From Prescottella equi (GTDB lineage Bacteria > Actinomycetota > Actinomycetes > Mycobacteriales > Mycobacteriaceae): a stretch of DNA of 64,000 nt. The translations under genes were made by a program, and so were the position numbers. The stretch lies in contig NZ_LWTX01000001.1 of NCBI RefSeq assembly GCF_002094305.1, forward strand, positions 868,001-932,000, read 5' to 3'. Every line of letters begins with the position of its first letter. The stretch's first letter is position 1. Shown here in pieces: positions 38,385-48,573 of the stretch. The notes under the pieces are model-generated. The model did no database searches, was not told the origin of the DNA, and saw only the letters and a list, made by a program, of their open reading frames with translations.

Positions 38385-38620
38385 GCACATTCGGCGTCGA
38401 TCCGGCCATCACCGGGGAGCCTTCGGAAGAACGGTCGGTACTCGGTGGGGGCGCAAGCGCCACCGGGTTCCGGCTCACTAGAACCGAACGGGTGGGCCCG
38501 TCACAGCCCGAAGTCGAGAGGTTCGCCGCGTCCGCGCGGCGGGCAAGCGGGGTGGTACCGCGGTCACGGCGCACAGGGCGCCGTCGTCGTCCCCGTGCCG
38601 GTAGTAGGGCACGAGGAGCC
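38385..38620 (+). ncRNA. T-box riboswitch (isoleucyl), translational type
   Basis: A leader that senses uncharged tRNA-Ile. A very short stem I, CCGG-CCATCA-CCGG (38402-38415), carries the isoleucine specifier ATC at 38408-38410. The T-box core GGGGTGGTACCGCGG (38549-38563) matches the AGGGTGGNACCGCG consensus. A competing hairpin (38591-38599 with 38608-38616) pairs with CGAGG of the ileS ribosome site, so control is of translation rather than termination. This is the known layout of mycobacterial and Nocardia ileS T-boxes. The exact 5' end is uncertain. Confidence 0.88.
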
Positions 38621-38625
38621 AAACG

Positions 38626-41600
38626 GTGACCAGTAACGAATCCACCTCTCCCCGGACGAACGACGGGTACCCGCGCGTCGACATCGTCGGCGGACGCGCC
38701 ACCGGATCCGTCTCCTTCCCGGACCTCGAGCAGAAGGTGCTCGCGGCCTGGGCGGCGGACGACACCTTCCGCGCCAGCATCGAGAATCGCGACGGTGCCG
38801 AGGATTTCGTCTTCTACGACGGCCCGCCGTTCGCCAACGGCCTGCCGCACTACGGGCACCTGCTCACCGGTTACGTCAAGGACGTCGTCCCGCGTTTCCA
38901 GACCATGCGTGGCAAGAAGGTCGACCGCCGTTTCGGCTGGGACTGCCACGGCCTGCCCGCCGAGCTCGAGGCGGAGAAGCAGCTCGGTATCAAGGACAAG
39001 TCGCAGATCGACGCGATGGGCCTCGCCGAGTTCAACGCCTACTGCAAGCAGTCCGTCCTGCGCTACACCGACGAGTGGCGTGACTACGTCACCCGTCAGG
39101 CCCGCTGGGTCGACTTCGACAACGACTACAAGACCCTCGATCTGGACTTCATGGAGTCCGTCATGTGGGCCTTCAAGGAGTTGTACGACAAGGGCCTGAT
39201 CTACCAGGGCTTCCGCGTCCTGCCGTACAGCTGGTACGAGCAGACGCCGCTGTCGAACCAGGAGACCCGGCTCGACGACGCCTACAAGATGCGTCAGGAC
39301 CCCGCGGTCACCGTCGACATGCTGCTCACCGCGCCCGGCTCGCCGCTCGACGGCGCGAACGCATTGATCTGGACCACCACGCCGTGGACGCTGCCGTCCA
39401 ACCTCGCGATCGCGGTCCATCCGGATGTCGACTACGTGCACGTGCGGGCGGCAGGGTCTGAAGGCGCGGGCAAGCGTTACGTGCTGGCCGCCGCGCGGGT
39501 GGGGCACTACGCGCGCGAACTCGGTGAGGCGCCCGAGGTGCTCGGCGAGTACAAGGGCCGCGACCTGGTGGGGCTGAAGTACGTTCCCCCGTTCGACTTC
39601 TTCCACGGCCCCGGCAAGGGACACGAGGAAGCGCACCGCGTGCTGTCCGCCGACTACGTCACCACCGACTCCGGTACCGGCGTGGTGCACCTCGCGCCGG
39701 CATTCGGTGAAGAGGACATGGAGTGCGCGACGGCCAACGGCATCGAGATCGTGCAGCCGCTGGATCCGGGCGGCAAGTTCACCTCGATGGTCCCGCCGTA
39801 CGAGGGCCTGCAGGTTTTCGACGCGAACCCGGTCATCATCAAGGACCTCAAGGCCGCCGGGAAGCTGCTGCGGCACGAGACGATCGAGCACTCGTACCCG
39901 CACAGTTGGCGTTCGGGCCAGCCGCTGATCTACATGGCGGTGCCGTCGTGGTTCGTGGCCGTCACCAAGTTCCGCGATCGCATGGTCGAACTCAACCAGG
40001 AGATCACCTGGGTGCCGGAGCACATCCGCGACGGCCAGTTCGGCAAGTGGCTCAAGGGCGCCCGGGACTGGAACATCAGCCGTAACCGCTACTGGGGCAG
40101 CCCGATCCCGGTGTGGGTGTCGGACGATCCGTCGTACCCGCGAGTCGACGTCTACGGTTCGCTCGACCAACTGGAGGCGGACTTCGGTGTCCGCCCGACC
40201 GACCTGCACCGGCCGATGATCGACGAGCTGGTCCGCCCCAACCCGGACGACCCGACCGGCAAGTCGATGATGCGTCGCGTGCCCGAGGTGCTGGACTGCT
40301 GGTTCGAGTCGGGCTCGATGCCGTACGCGCAGGTGCACTACCCGTTCGAGAACCGGGACTGGTTCGACTCGCACTACCCGGGCGACTTCATCGTCGAGTA
40401 CAACGGCCAGACCCGCGGCTGGTTCTACACGCTGCACGTGTTGGCGACCGCGCTGTTCGACCGCCCGGCTTTCAAATGCGTTGCGGCGCACGGCATCGTC
40501 CTCGGCGACGACGGTCTCAAGATGAGCAAGTCCAAGGGCAACTACCCGGACGTCAAGGAGGTCTTCGACCGCGACGGCTCGGACGCCATGCGGTGGTTCC
40601 TGATGTCGTCGCCGATCCTGCGCGGCGGCAACCTGGTCGTCACCGAACAGGGCATCCGTGAGGGTGTCCGCCAGGCATTGCTGCCGCTGTGGAATGCGTG
40701 GAGCTTCCTGCAGCTGTACGCGTCCAAGCCCGGCCAGTGGCGCACCGATTCGCCGAACGTGCTCGACAAGTACATCCTCGCCAAGCTGGCGGCCACGCGG
40801 AACGCGATCACCGAGGCGCTCGACGTGACCGACATCGCTGGAGCGTGTGACGAGCTGCGCACGTTCTGCGACGCGCTCACCAACTGGTACGTGCGCCGCT
40901 CGCGCAGCCGGTTCTGGGACGAGGACCGCGACGCGATCGACACGCTGCACACCGTGCTCGAGGTGGTCACCCGGCTCGCGGCGCCGCTGCTGCCCATGGC
41001 GTCCGAGGTGATCTGGCGCGGGCTGACCGGTGGGCGGTCGGTGCACCTGACCGACTGGCCGACCGAGACCGAGCTGCCGGCCGACGCCGAGCTGGTCGCC
41101 GCGATGGACGACGTCCGTAGCGTCTGCTCGACGGTGCTCGGACTGCGCAAGGCACAGAACCTGCGCGTGCGCCTGCCGCTGCCCGAGGTGACGGTCGCGG
41201 CGCCGGACGCCGAGAAGATGCGGCCGTACCTGGGTCTGATCGCCGACGAGGTCAACGTCAAGAAGGTCGACCTCACCGACGACGTGGACGTGCACGGCCG
41301 CTTCGAGCTCGTCGTCAACGCGCGCGCCGCGGGTCCGCGTCTGGGCAAGGACGTGCAGACCGTCATCAAGGCGGTCAAGGCCGGCGACTGGACCGAGACC
41401 GACGGCGTCGTCAGCGCCGCGGGCATCGACCTGCTGCCGTCCGAGTACACCCAGCGTCTGGTCGCGGCGGAGCCCGAGTCGACGGCGGCACTGCCGGACG
41501 GCGCCGGCCTGGTCGTGCTGGACTCGCGGGTGACCGAGGAGCTCGAGGCCGAGGGCTGGGCCAAGGATCGCATCCGCGAGTTGCAGGACGCCCGCCGCAG

Positions 41601-41793
41601 CGCGGGACTCGACGTCTCCGACCGCATCTCGGTCACGCTGGAGGTCCCGGCGGACCGGCTGGAGTGGGCCGCTCGGCACCGCGAGCTGATCGCGGGGGAG
41701 ATCCTCGCGACGTCGCTCGAGCTCGGCGCCGTCAGCGGAGACGCGGTCGTCGATCTCGGCGAGGGTGTGCGCGCCGTGATCGTCAAGGCCTGA
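38626..41793 (+). CDS. ileS: Isoleucyl-tRNA synthetase (eukaryote-like type)
   Basis: A 1055-residue class I synthetase that charges tRNA-Ile. HYGH (75-78) is the HIGH motif and KMSKS begins at 632. The editing domain lies between, with [13 protein letters not shown]. The length and the absence of the C-terminal zinc finger mark the eukaryote-like IleRS type, which in other species is naturally resistant to mupirocin. The GTG at 38626 follows GAGGAG, which the T-box can hide. A hairpin terminator follows. Confidence 0.97.
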   Translation: MTSNESTSPRTNDGYPRVDIVGGRATGSVSFPDLEQKVLAAWAADDTFRASIENRDGAEDFVFYDGPPFANGLPHYGHLLTGYVKDVVPRFQTMRGKKVDRRFGWDCHGLPAELEAEKQLGIKDKSQIDAMGLAEFNAYCKQSVLRYTDEWRDYVTRQARWVDFDNDYKTLDLDFMESVMWAFKELYDKGLIYQGFRVLPYSWYEQTPLSNQETRLDDAYKMRQDPAVTVDMLLTAPGSPLDGANALIWTTTPWTLPSNLAIAVHPDVDYVHVRAAGSEGAGKRYVLAAARVGHYARELGEAPEVLGEYKGRDLVGLKYVPPFDFFHGPGKGHEEAHRVLSADYVTTDSGTGVVHLAPAFGEEDMECATANGIEIVQPLDPGGKFTSMVPPYEGLQVFDANPVIIKDLKAAGKLLRHETIEHSYPHSWRSGQPLIYMAVPSWFVAVTKFRDRMVELNQEITWVPEHIRDGQFGKWLKGARDWNISRNRYWGSPIPVWVSDDPSYPRVDVYGSLDQLEADFGVRPTDLHRPMIDELVRPNPDDPTGKSMMRRVPEVLDCWFESGSMPYAQVHYPFENRDWFDSHYPGDFIVEYNGQTRGWFYTLHVLATALFDRPAFKCVAAHGIVLGDDGLKMSKSKGNYPDVKEVFDRDGSDAMRWFLMSSPILRGGNLVVTEQGIREGVRQALLPLWNAWSFLQLYASKPGQWRTDSPNVLDKYILAKLAATRNAITEALDVTDIAGACDELRTFCDALTNWYVRRSRSRFWDEDRDAIDTLHTVLEVVTRLAAPLLPMASEVIWRGLTGGRSVHLTDWPTETELPADAELVAAMDDVRSVCSTVLGLRKAQNLRVRLPLPEVTVAAPDAEKMRPYLGLIADEVNVKKVDLTDDVDVHGRFELVVNARAAGPRLGKDVQTVIKAVKAGDWTETDGVVSAAGIDLLPSEYTQRLVAAEPESTAALPDGAGLVVLDSRVTEELEAEGWAKDRIRELQDARRSAGLDVSDRISVTLEVPADRLEWAARHRELIAGEILATSLELGAVSGDAVVDLGEGVRAVIVKA

Positions 41794-41808
41794 CCGGACG
41801 AGGCGCCC

Positions 41809-41841
41809 CGGGCGGACGACGAAGTTCCTGTCGTCCGCCCG
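41809..41841 (+). terminator. ileS terminator
   Basis: A perfect 12-bp stem (41809-41820 and 41830-41841) with a 9-base loop, followed by GCGTAGTTTT. The T-run also forms part of the dinB -10 hexamer, so the terminator and the next promoter abut. Confidence 0.75.
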
Positions 41842-41844
41842 GCG

Positions 41845-41850
41845 TAGTTT
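41845..41850 (+). promoter_or_regulatory. -10 element for a leaderless dinB mRNA
   Basis: TAGTTT ends seven positions before the dinB ATG at 41857, the leaderless spacing. No Shine-Dalgarno sequence fits between the terminator stem and the ATG. Confidence 0.45.
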
Positions 41851-41856
41851 TCAGAC

Positions 41857-43200
41857 ATGGTTTCCGCCGACCCCACCCGCAGCCGCCGGTGGGTCCTGCA
41901 CCTCGACATGGACGCGTTCTTCGCGTCCGTCGAGCAACTGACCCGTCCCACGTTGCGCGGCCGTCCGGTCCTCGTGGGCGGGCTGGGCGGTCGGGGAGTG
42001 GTGGCCGGTGCCAGCTACGAGGCTCGGGTGTTCGGGGCGCATTCGGCGATGCCGATGCACCAGGCGCGACGGTTGGTCGGCCCCGCCGCTGTCGTGCTGC
42101 CGCCGCGCGGTTCCCTGTACGGGCACGTCAGCCGTCAGGTATTCGATGCGCTGCGCGTGAGGATGCCGGTGCTGGAACAGCTTTCGATGGACGAGGCGTT
42201 CGGTGAGCCGGCCGAGTTGGCGGGCGTGGGCAAGGCGGAGGTGGAACGCTACTGCGAGGAGTTGCGGGCCCTCGTGCTGGCCGAGACCGGACTGGTCGCG
42301 TCCATCGGCGCCGGCGCCGGTAAGCAGGTGGCCAAGATCGCGTCGGGGCTCGCCAAGCCCAACGGCGTCACCGTCGTGTCCCCGGATGTCCAGCAGCAGT
42401 TGATGAGTGCGCTGCCGGTGCGCAAGCTGTGGGGGGTGGGGCCCGTGGCGGAGGAGAAACTCAAGCGGCTCGGCATCGACACGATCGGCGCTCTCGCCGC
42501 GCTTCCCGACGCCGAAGTGGTGTCGGTGCTCGGCGGAACGATCGGGCCGAGCCTGCACCGGCTCGCCCGGGGGATCGACGACAGGCCGGTCGCCGAACGC
42601 GCCGACGCCAAGCAGGTCAGTGCCGAGACCACGTACGCCGAGGACATCGTCACGCTGGCCGGGCTGCGCCGTGCGGTGGACGCGAGCGCCGCGGCCGCGC
42701 ACCGTCGCCTGGACCGGGACGGGCGCGCTGCCCGCACCGTCGTGCTCAAGCTCCGTAAGTCGGACATGAGCATCGTCACGAGATCGCTCACGCTGCCGTA
42801 CGCGACCACCGATCTGCAGATCCTCACCGCGACAGCGCAACGGCAGGTGATCGATCCGCTCGAGCTCGGTCCGATCCGCCTCGTCGGAGTGGGGTTCGGG
42901 GGCCTGTCGGCGGTGAGCCAGGGTTCGCTGTTCCCGGAGCTCGATCAGGCAGTGCCCGCCGAGGACGACGTAGCCGAGGCCGACGCCATCGCCGAGGACG
43001 TCTCCGACACGACGGTCCGCTGGCGGCCCGGCATGGACGTCTCGCACCCGGAGTACGGGCACGGCTGGGTGCAGGGCGCGGGCCACGGTGTGGTGACGGT
43101 CCGGTTCGAGACGCGCAGCACGGGGCGGGGGCCGTCACGTACATTCGATGACACCGATTGTGATCTGGTCGTCGCGGACGTGATCGACAGCCTGGCGTGA
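41857..43200 (+). CDS. dinB: DNA polymerase IV (Y-family)
   Basis: A 447-residue error-prone translesion polymerase. The catalytic motifs are [11 protein letters not shown] near residue 14 and SMDEAF near residue 109, followed by a helix-hairpin-helix region ([24 protein letters not shown]) and the little-finger domain. It corresponds to Rv1537 (DinX), next to ileS as in M. tuberculosis. About 70 C-terminal residues (375-447) form an extra domain with [20 protein letters not shown], found in mycobacterial relatives. No LexA box is visible upstream, so it does not look SOS-controlled. The mRNA is predicted to be leaderless. Confidence 0.94.
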   Translation: MVSADPTRSRRWVLHLDMDAFFASVEQLTRPTLRGRPVLVGGLGGRGVVAGASYEARVFGAHSAMPMHQARRLVGPAAVVLPPRGSLYGHVSRQVFDALRVRMPVLEQLSMDEAFGEPAELAGVGKAEVERYCEELRALVLAETGLVASIGAGAGKQVAKIASGLAKPNGVTVVSPDVQQQLMSALPVRKLWGVGPVAEEKLKRLGIDTIGALAALPDAEVVSVLGGTIGPSLHRLARGIDDRPVAERADAKQVSAETTYAEDIVTLAGLRRAVDASAAAAHRRLDRDGRAARTVVLKLRKSDMSIVTRSLTLPYATTDLQILTATAQRQVIDPLELGPIRLVGVGFGGLSAVSQGSLFPELDQAVPAEDDVAEADAIAEDVSDTTVRWRPGMDVSHPEYGHGWVQGAGHGVVTVRFETRSTGRGPSRTFDDTDCDLVVADVIDSLA

Positions 43201-43340
43201 GGTCGTCCTCACCGCCGGTATTGTTGCTGTGAACGTACGTGACAGCTGGGGTGGGCGGTTATCGTCGTCCGCATCCCGGCCAAACCCGAATCGTGTTCGA
43301 CCCGAGAATGTGTTCGACCGAGAATGTAAAGGACAAGCAC

Positions 43341-43829
43341 TTGAAGCTCCGGAAGATGACCATCGCTGGTGTGGCGATCGCCGCTGCTCTGACCATGACG
43401 GCCTGCTCGGACGACAGCGGAAGCACCGAGCGCACCACGGCGCAGCAGACCACGACGACCGCGGCGGCCACGCCGACGCTCGCACCGCCGACGGCCGCCG
43501 AGCTCAACGCCGCTCTGGCCACCGCATTCGACGAGAGCGTGCCGGTCGAGCAGAAGGCGCAGCTCGTCCAGGGCGCCGAGGCCGATCCCGAGCTGATCAA
43601 CCAGGTCGCCAAGGCCGCCAAGGATGCCGGCGCCACGATCAACGTCGTCGACGTGACCCCCACCGGTGACGACACCGTCACCGCCGGTGTGGAGCTCGTC
43701 ATCAACGGCCAGAACAACCCGGCCACGGTCGACTTCGTCGCCGAGGACGGCGTCTGGAAGATGTCGAAGTCTTACGCCTGCCAGCTCGTCACCATGGCTC
43801 AGCTCTCCTCGCCGGCCTGCCCCGCGTAA
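43341..43829 (+). CDS. Lipoprotein with MTB12-like low-molecular-weight antigen domain
   Basis: A 162-residue predicted lipoprotein. From TTG 43341 it begins MKLRKMTIAGV, a normal signal peptide ending in the lipobox LTMTAC (C22); AAAGGA lies eight bases upstream. A Thr-rich linker precedes a compact domain (about 50-160) with PPTAAELNAAL, VPVEQKAQLVQGAE and VDFVAEDGVWKMSKSYACQL, like the C-terminal domain of M. tuberculosis MTB12 (CFP2). Function is unknown. An ATG at 43356 would shorten the signal. A strong hairpin follows the stop. Confidence 0.78.
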   Translation: MKLRKMTIAGVAIAAALTMTACSDDSGSTERTTAQQTTTTAAATPTLAPPTAAELNAALATAFDESVPVEQKAQLVQGAEADPELINQVAKAAKDAGATINVVDVTPTGDDTVTAGVELVINGQNNPATVDFVAEDGVWKMSKSYACQLVTMAQLSSPACPA

Positions 43830-43847
43830 GCGCTCACTGTCCCTGCA

Positions 43848-43884
43848 CCGATGCCGTCGTCACCCCGGGTGACGACGGCATCGG
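43848..43884. terminator. Bidirectional terminator between two lipoprotein genes
   Basis: A perfect 17-bp inverted repeat (43848-43864 and 43868-43884) with a 3-base loop, between convergent stop codons at 43829 and 43912. Confidence 0.8.
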
Positions 43885-43911
43885 CGTGTTCGGTCCCGGT
43901 CGGTTCCGGGC

Positions 43912-44670
43912 TCAGCGCGTCGGCGCCGCCGCGTGGATCCGCTCGGCGGAACTGCGGGCGAGGCCCGCGAGAACCCCGGCGTCGATCGGTTCGGGTCCCG
44001 TCGCGACCACCTGTACGACGGTCGAGTCCACGACCGTGAGCACGGCGTCGGATACCAGGGAGAATCCGTCGCTCGTGGTGATCAGCCGGATTCCCGTGGA
44101 CGCGTCACCGACAGCGGGAGTCGCGAGCGGTTCGACGCGGTAGTCGACCCCGACGCCCTCGCCGTCGGTGCCGGAGTAGGTGGTGCACTGCCGCGCCGTG
44201 GCCTGGATCGTCGAGAAAGCTTCGGCCGCACCGCTTCCCGGGTAGCTCGCGGCATCGATGTCGATACTCGTGAAGTCGGGCCCGGAGAAGTTCGACTCGG
44301 CGTCGGCGACCGCACCGCGAGCCTGGCGGGCGACCGTGTCGAGCACGTTCGCGCACCGGGTGGGGTTGGTCGTCGGCGGCGCAGTGCCGGCGCCGGTCGT
44401 CTCGTCCGGGCTCCCGGCGGCGGCTAGTGCGACGAACCCCACCGGTAGGTCGGGGGCGGCGAGAAGCGCGGCCCGCAGCGCGGCCGGGTCGGTGATCGGA
44501 CCCGCGCCGGGCGCAGCGGGCGCGGTCACGGCCGGACCGAGATCCGACGGCGCCGACGGCGAGGCGTCGGTCGACGATCCGGGTTCCGGGTCGGACGATC
44601 CGCATGCCACCAGCCCGCCGGCCAGCGCGATGGCAGCGGCCGTGACGACCACGCGCGTCAGCTGTTCCAT
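43912..44670 (-). CDS. Predicted lipoprotein, unknown function
   Basis: A 252-residue protein with a short signal peptide and the lipobox GGLVAC (C23), then a Ser/Pro/Ala-rich linker (25-55) and a folded region with two conserved-looking cysteines (CANVLD and RQCTTYSG). The pattern ITDPAALRAALLAAPDLPVGF followed by a C-pair faintly recalls the extracellular PknH-type sensor domain, but this is not secure. The start ATG at 44670 overlaps the upstream lipoprotein gene by 13 bases, so the two are likely cotranscribed. Confidence 0.7.
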   Translation of the reverse strand: MEQLTRVVVTAAAIALAGGLVACGSSDPEPGSSTDASPSAPSDLGPAVTAPAAPGAGPITDPAALRAALLAAPDLPVGFVALAAAGSPDETTGAGTAPPTTNPTRCANVLDTVARQARGAVADAESNFSGPDFTSIDIDAASYPGSGAAEAFSTIQATARQCTTYSGTDGEGVGVDYRVEPLATPAVGDASTGIRLITTSDGFSLVSDAVLTVVDSTVVQVVATGPEPIDAGVLAGLARSSAERIHAAAPTR

Positions 44671-45608
44671 TCGACCCGCTCGCTCGTGGTCTGGCGCAGG
44701 TGCATCGTGTCGGTCGGATCGCTGAAGGACTGGCTGCCCTCGGCGGTGATCGATCCGGCGACCGGCAGCGGCACGCTCAGGTCGACCACCACGTTGCCGG
44801 ACCCACGGAGGGCGAAGGAGTCGACGTCCAGCGCCCCGGCCCCGTTGGGCAGCTGGAAGAGCGCCGTGGTGGGCGTCTGCTCCACCTGCACGTCGATGGT
44901 GAGACGGTCGCCGTCCCGTGCGACCAGCTTGGCGGTCGTCACCTGGTCGACGGCGATCGCGCCCATCACCTGCTGGCGGATCCTCCACTCGGCGCCCACG
45001 CCGATCGCTTGTTCCGGGAACGCGACCGTGCGATACACCGCCTGGTAGAACGCCTGCTCGATCATGGCCCGCGCCTTGTTCTGGGCGTCGGGGTCGGGGC
45101 GCAGGCGCAGTGCGGTGACGGCGCCGGACAGGTTCATCGTGAACCCCGCGTGCGAGCCGGTCGCCGGGGCGAGTACCTCGTCGACGTCCGGGTCGGGTGT
45201 GCTCAGGTCGCCGAGCGTGAGGTCCACGGTCGTCGCCGGTGTGCTGTCGGATGCGCCCTGCGTGACGAGTGCGGTCAGCGGCATGGTCAGGGCGGGCGTC
45301 GAGACGTCCTGGACGGCCTGCTCGTCGATCTGCTGCATCACCGTCGCAGTCGTGACCAGCTGTGCTTCCTGGCGCGTGCCCTGCGCGGGCCGGAACCGGA
45401 CCACCGATCGCGGTTCGGCGCCGGCGTCGACGATCTCGGTCGTCGCGGCCGTCACCGGCACGGTGACCTCGTCGGAGGCGGCCCCGACCGCGTCGGGGCT
45501 CACGGGCGCAGCCTCGCCGCCGTTGCCGCACGCGGCGAGGAGAGTGAGGGAGAGGGTGGCCGCGACGACCGCGGTTCCCGAACGGAAGACTTTCGACGCA
45601 ACTGGCAC
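44658..45608 (-). CDS. Predicted lipoprotein (possibly DUF6263 family)
   Basis: A 316-residue lipoprotein: signal peptide with the lipobox LLAAC (C27), then a β-rich domain with repeated [19 protein letters not shown]-like strands. The pattern [11 protein letters not shown] followed by such strands resembles actinobacterial DUF6263 proteins; no activity is known. The GTG at 45608 gives a normal signal sequence. It is divergent from lspA, the lipoprotein signal peptidase needed to mature it, across 65 bases. Confidence 0.72.
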   Translation of the reverse strand: MPVASKVFRSGTAVVAATLSLTLLAACGNGGEAAPVSPDAVGAASDEVTVPVTAATTEIVDAGAEPRSVVRFRPAQGTRQEAQLVTTATVMQQIDEQAVQDVSTPALTMPLTALVTQGASDSTPATTVDLTLGDLSTPDPDVDEVLAPATGSHAGFTMNLSGAVTALRLRPDPDAQNKARAMIEQAFYQAVYRTVAFPEQAIGVGAEWRIRQQVMGAIAVDQVTTAKLVARDGDRLTIDVQVEQTPTTALFQLPNGAGALDVDSFALRGSGNVVVDLSVPLPVAGSITAEGSQSFSDPTDTMHLRQTTSERVEWNS

Positions 45609-45661
45609 GCCAACAGGTTAGTCGGCGCGGGTGGCATGACCGGTCTGTCTCCCGCGTAAGG

Positions 45662-45667
45662 GATGAT
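45662..45667 (+). promoter_or_regulatory. -10-like element for a leaderless lspA mRNA
   Basis: GATGAT has the A2 and T6 of the TANNNT element and ends seven positions before the second of two GTG codons (45674), which therefore looks like both transcription and translation start. Confidence 0.3.
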
Positions 45668-45673
45668 GGCGTG

Positions 45674-46303
45674 GTGAGTGACGACCGCACCGACAGCGAC
45701 GACGCCGCCGTGAAAGGTGAACCGATTCCCGATCCACCCGTCCCCGACCCCGGTGACGCCTCCGTGCCGCCCGCAGATTCCGGCTCCGGCACCGTGGCGG
45801 CACGCCCTCGGCGCATGCGGATGCTCGTGGTCATCGCGGTCGTCGTGCTTGCGCTGGACCTGCTGACGAAGGTGTTGGCGGTCGCGTTGATCGACCCGAG
45901 GGATCCGGTCCGCATCATCGGCGACACGGTCACCCTGACCCTCATCCGCAATCCCGGTGCCGCGTTCTCGATGGCGACGGGAATGACCTGGCTGTTGACG
46001 CTCGTCGCGGTCGGTGTCGTGATCGGTGTCATCCGGATCGGGCGGACCCTGCGCTCGCCGTGGTGGGCCCTGGGCCTCGGTCTCGTTCTCGGCGGTGCGC
46101 TGGGCAACCTGATCGACCGGATATTCCGTTCGCCGGGTCCGCTCCAGGGTCACGTCGTGGACTTCGTCTCGGTCGGCTGGTGGCCGGTCTTCAACGTCGC
46201 GGACTCGTCGATCGTCTGCGGCGCCGTCCTGTTGGTTGCGCTTACGTTGTTCGGCATCGAACCCAGTGGCGACAAGGTCTCGCGGAAGGGAGATGCGGAA
46301 TGA
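45674..46303 (+). CDS. lspA: Lipoprotein signal peptidase (signal peptidase II)
   Basis: A 209-residue aspartic protease that cleaves prolipoprotein signal peptides in the membrane. Four membrane segments (starting about residues 50, 93, 120 and 180) carry the family motifs [17 protein letters not shown] and the second catalytic aspartate in VFNVADSSI. An acidic, Pro-rich N-terminal extension of about 48 residues is typical of actinobacterial LspA. GTG at 45671 is an alternative start one codon earlier. The stop overlaps the pseudouridine synthase ATG by four bases. It corresponds to Rv1539. Confidence 0.94.
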   Translation: MSDDRTDSDDAAVKGEPIPDPPVPDPGDASVPPADSGSGTVAARPRRMRMLVVIAVVVLALDLLTKVLAVALIDPRDPVRIIGDTVTLTLIRNPGAAFSMATGMTWLLTLVAVGVVIGVIRIGRTLRSPWWALGLGLVLGGALGNLIDRIFRSPGPLQGHVVDFVSVGWWPVFNVADSSIVCGAVLLVALTLFGIEPSGDKVSRKGDAE

Positions 46304-47226
46304 GGGAGACACGATCGATGCCGGTGCCCGACGGGCTCGACGGCATGCGGGTCGACGCCGGCCTCGCGCGACTCCTCGGGCTTTCGCGGACCGCCGTGGC
46401 CACCCTCACCGAGGAGGGCGCGGTGCTGGTCGACGGCGCCGCCGCCGGAAAGTCGGATCGGCTCTCGGCCGGCACCTGGCTCGAGGTGGAGTTGCCCGAG
46501 CCGCCTCGCCCGCTCACCATCGAGGCCGAGCCGGTGGAGGGCATGGAGATCCTCTACGCCGACGACGACATCGTCGCGGTCGACAAGCCTGTGGGTGTCG
46601 CGGCGCACGCGAGCGTCGGCTGGACCGGGCCGACGGTGATCGGTGGCCTCGCGGCCGCCGGGTTCCGCATCTCGACGTCGGGTGCGCACGAGCGCCAGGG
46701 CATCGTGCACCGCCTCGACGTCGGCACGTCCGGCGTGATGGTCGTGGCGACGTCCGAGCGCGCCTACACCGTCCTCAAGCGCGCCTTCAAGCAGCGCACC
46801 ATCGACAAGCGGTATCACGCACTGGTGCAGGGACACCCGGATCCGAGCAGCGGCACGATCGACGCGCCCATCGGTCGCCACCGCAGCAACGACTGGAAGT
46901 TCGCGGTGACGGCGGACGGCAAGCCCAGCGTTACGCACTACGACACGGTCGAGGCGTTCCAGGCGGCCAGTCTGCTCGACATCCACCTCGAGACGGGCCG
47001 CACGCACCAGATCCGTGTCCACTTCTCGGCGCTGCGCCACCCGTGCTGCGGTGACCTCACGTACGGTGCCGACCCGCGCCTGGCGGAGCGGCTGGGACTG
47101 GAGCGGCAGTGGCTACATGCCCGCTCGCTGGGATTCGCGCATCCGGCCGACGGGCACTGGGTCGAGATCACGAGCGACTACCCGAAGGACCTGCAGCACG
47201 CGCTCGGAGTCCTGCGGGGCGCGTGA
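46300..47226 (+). CDS. RluA-family pseudouridine synthase (RluD-like)
   Basis: A 308-residue enzyme that isomerizes uridine to pseudouridine, probably in 23S rRNA. An S4 RNA-binding domain (about 14-70) precedes the catalytic domain, with [12 protein letters not shown] and the catalytic aspartate in [27 protein letters not shown] and GDLTYG are further RluA motifs. It corresponds to Rv1540. The ATG overlaps the lspA stop, the widespread lspA-rluD pairing. The exact target uridines cannot be read from sequence. Confidence 0.93.
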   Translation: MRETRSMPVPDGLDGMRVDAGLARLLGLSRTAVATLTEEGAVLVDGAAAGKSDRLSAGTWLEVELPEPPRPLTIEAEPVEGMEILYADDDIVAVDKPVGVAAHASVGWTGPTVIGGLAAAGFRISTSGAHERQGIVHRLDVGTSGVMVVATSERAYTVLKRAFKQRTIDKRYHALVQGHPDPSSGTIDAPIGRHRSNDWKFAVTADGKPSVTHYDTVEAFQAASLLDIHLETGRTHQIRVHFSALRHPCCGDLTYGADPRLAERLGLERQWLHARSLGFAHPADGHWVEITSDYPKDLQHALGVLRGA

Positions 47227-47227
47227 G

Positions 47228-47902
47228 ATGAGTTCGCGCACGTGGCCGGCCGTCGCCGCGACGGTCGCGCTGGCGGCTGTCGTGGTGGGCCTGGGGGTGG
47301 CGAATCCGCCGCAGCCGGGGCGTGTCGGGACCGATGCACTCGGTCCCGAATCGGGTGAACTGGTCGCGGAGTACCTGGCGCGGGCCGCCGCCTCGCTCAC
47401 CGACGCCTCTGCCGCGGACTCCGCCGACGCCGGGCCACGGTGGGCGCTGGTGTCGTTCGACGCCCCGGTGACAACCTCGCAGTTGCTCACCGACACGCCG
47501 GACGTGCGGGTGTCCCAGGTGCTCTTCCGGGTCCCTGTCGACCGAGTCCAGACACCGATCGTCGCGGTACCGGTCCCCGCCAACGATGTCGCGGTGCACC
47601 GCGCGCCGTCGGTCGCGGCGGCACGTCTACAGGCCGGAGCCGTCGGGAACGATCGCGGTGCCCAGATCGCGGCCTACTCGGCGAGCCGATTGTCCGCGGA
47701 CTGTGCGTGCGTCGTGGGCGCGACGGTGCGGGGCTCGCTGGACCGGTTGCGCGCGCTCGCGGCGGTCCCGGGGGTGCGGGCGGTGGAGGCCCTGCCCGCC
47801 GACGCGATCGCGGGGGCGTTCTCGGTCAACCCACTGCTGCCGACGCAGTCCACCTCTGTCGTTCCGGGGCCGGACGACGGCCCGGTGCCCGCCCTCGGCT
47901 GA
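47228..47902 (+). CDS. Hypothetical exported or membrane-anchored protein
   Basis: A 224-residue protein with an N-terminal hydrophobic helix (about 7-26) without a lipobox, then an Ala/Asp-rich region. The rest is a β/α-like domain with WALVSFDAPVT and LFRVPVDRVQTP, and a paired cysteine motif CAC near residue 161. I do not recognise a family. The ATG at 47228 lies one base after the pseudouridine synthase stop, so it is part of the lspA operon and likely cotranscribed. Confidence 0.65.
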   Translation: MSSRTWPAVAATVALAAVVVGLGVANPPQPGRVGTDALGPESGELVAEYLARAAASLTDASAADSADAGPRWALVSFDAPVTTSQLLTDTPDVRVSQVLFRVPVDRVQTPIVAVPVPANDVAVHRAPSVAAARLQAGAVGNDRGAQIAAYSASRLSADCACVVGATVRGSLDRLRALAAVPGVRAVEALPADAIAGAFSVNPLLPTQSTSVVPGPDDGPVPALG

Positions 47903-47960
47903 CGCGCCCGCCCTCGGTCGAATCCGACCACCCGCGTGGGGGCGGCGGCACAATGTCGCA

Positions 47961-48566
47961 ATGCCGAGGAAATCCGTGTCGATACGAGCGTTGACGGTGG
48001 TGCTCGCCGTAGGTGCCGCAATGTCGTCGGTGGGGACGGCGACGGCTGCGGCCGAGTCGTCGTCGGCGGCGCCGAGCTCGGACCTGGTCCCGTTGATCTC
48101 CGCGCTCTCCGAACGCCTGGCGATCGCCGATGCGGTCGCGGCGGCCAAGTGGGGGACCGGCAAGCCGATCGACGACCCGGCACGCGAGGCCGATGTGCTC
48201 CGTGCGGTCGCCGAGCAGGCGCGGGGCCAGGGCCTCGACCCGGCCCGGGTCACGCAGATCTTCCGCGATCAGATCGAGGCGAGCAAGGACGTGCAGCGCG
48301 GCCTGTTCGCGTACTGGGACGTCGTGCCACAGGCGGTGCCCGAGCCGCGGCCCGACCTCGCAGCGGTGCGGCCTGTGCTGGATCGCCTGAACGCCGAGAT
48401 CGTGACGCGGACCGGTGAGGAGAAGGACGTACTGGCCGATCCGCGGTGCCTGTCGGACCTCGTCGCCGGTGCGGCCGAAGTCGTCGGCGCGCAGCGACCG
48501 GACGTGCTGCATCAGGCCGGTCTGGTGCGGGCGCTGCGGTCGGTGTGCGGCGCGGTCTCCGGCTGA
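47961..48566 (+). CDS. Secreted chorismate mutase (AroQ gamma class)
   Basis: A 201-residue protein that converts chorismate to prephenate outside the cytoplasm. A cleavable signal peptide (1-29, ending TATAAA) precedes an all-helical domain beginning LVPLISALSERLAIADAVAAAKW, with the DPAREADVL and RVTQIFRDQIEASKDVQ helices that carry the active site. Two cysteines (DPRCLSD and LRSVCGAV) match the disulfide of the exported M. tuberculosis enzyme Rv1885c. The ATG at 47961 follows CACAAT at the leaderless spacing. Its purpose outside the cell is unclear in this whole class. Confidence 0.9.
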   Translation: MPRKSVSIRALTVVLAVGAAMSSVGTATAAAESSSAAPSSDLVPLISALSERLAIADAVAAAKWGTGKPIDDPAREADVLRAVAEQARGQGLDPARVTQIFRDQIEASKDVQRGLFAYWDVVPQAVPEPRPDLAAVRPVLDRLNAEIVTRTGEEKDVLADPRCLSDLVAGAAEVVGAQRPDVLHQAGLVRALRSVCGAVSG

Positions 48567-48573
48567 CGGCTCG

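Noticed and set aside
38374-41679. An 1101-codon open frame antisense to ileS
   Set aside because: Long antisense frames are common in G+C-rich genes; the protein is Arg/His/Val-rich with no domain, while ileS on the other strand is certain.
41780-41857. A LexA box ahead of the translesion polymerase gene dinB
   Set aside because: The interval holds only the terminator stem and a -10 hexamer; no GAAC-N4-GTTC word is present.
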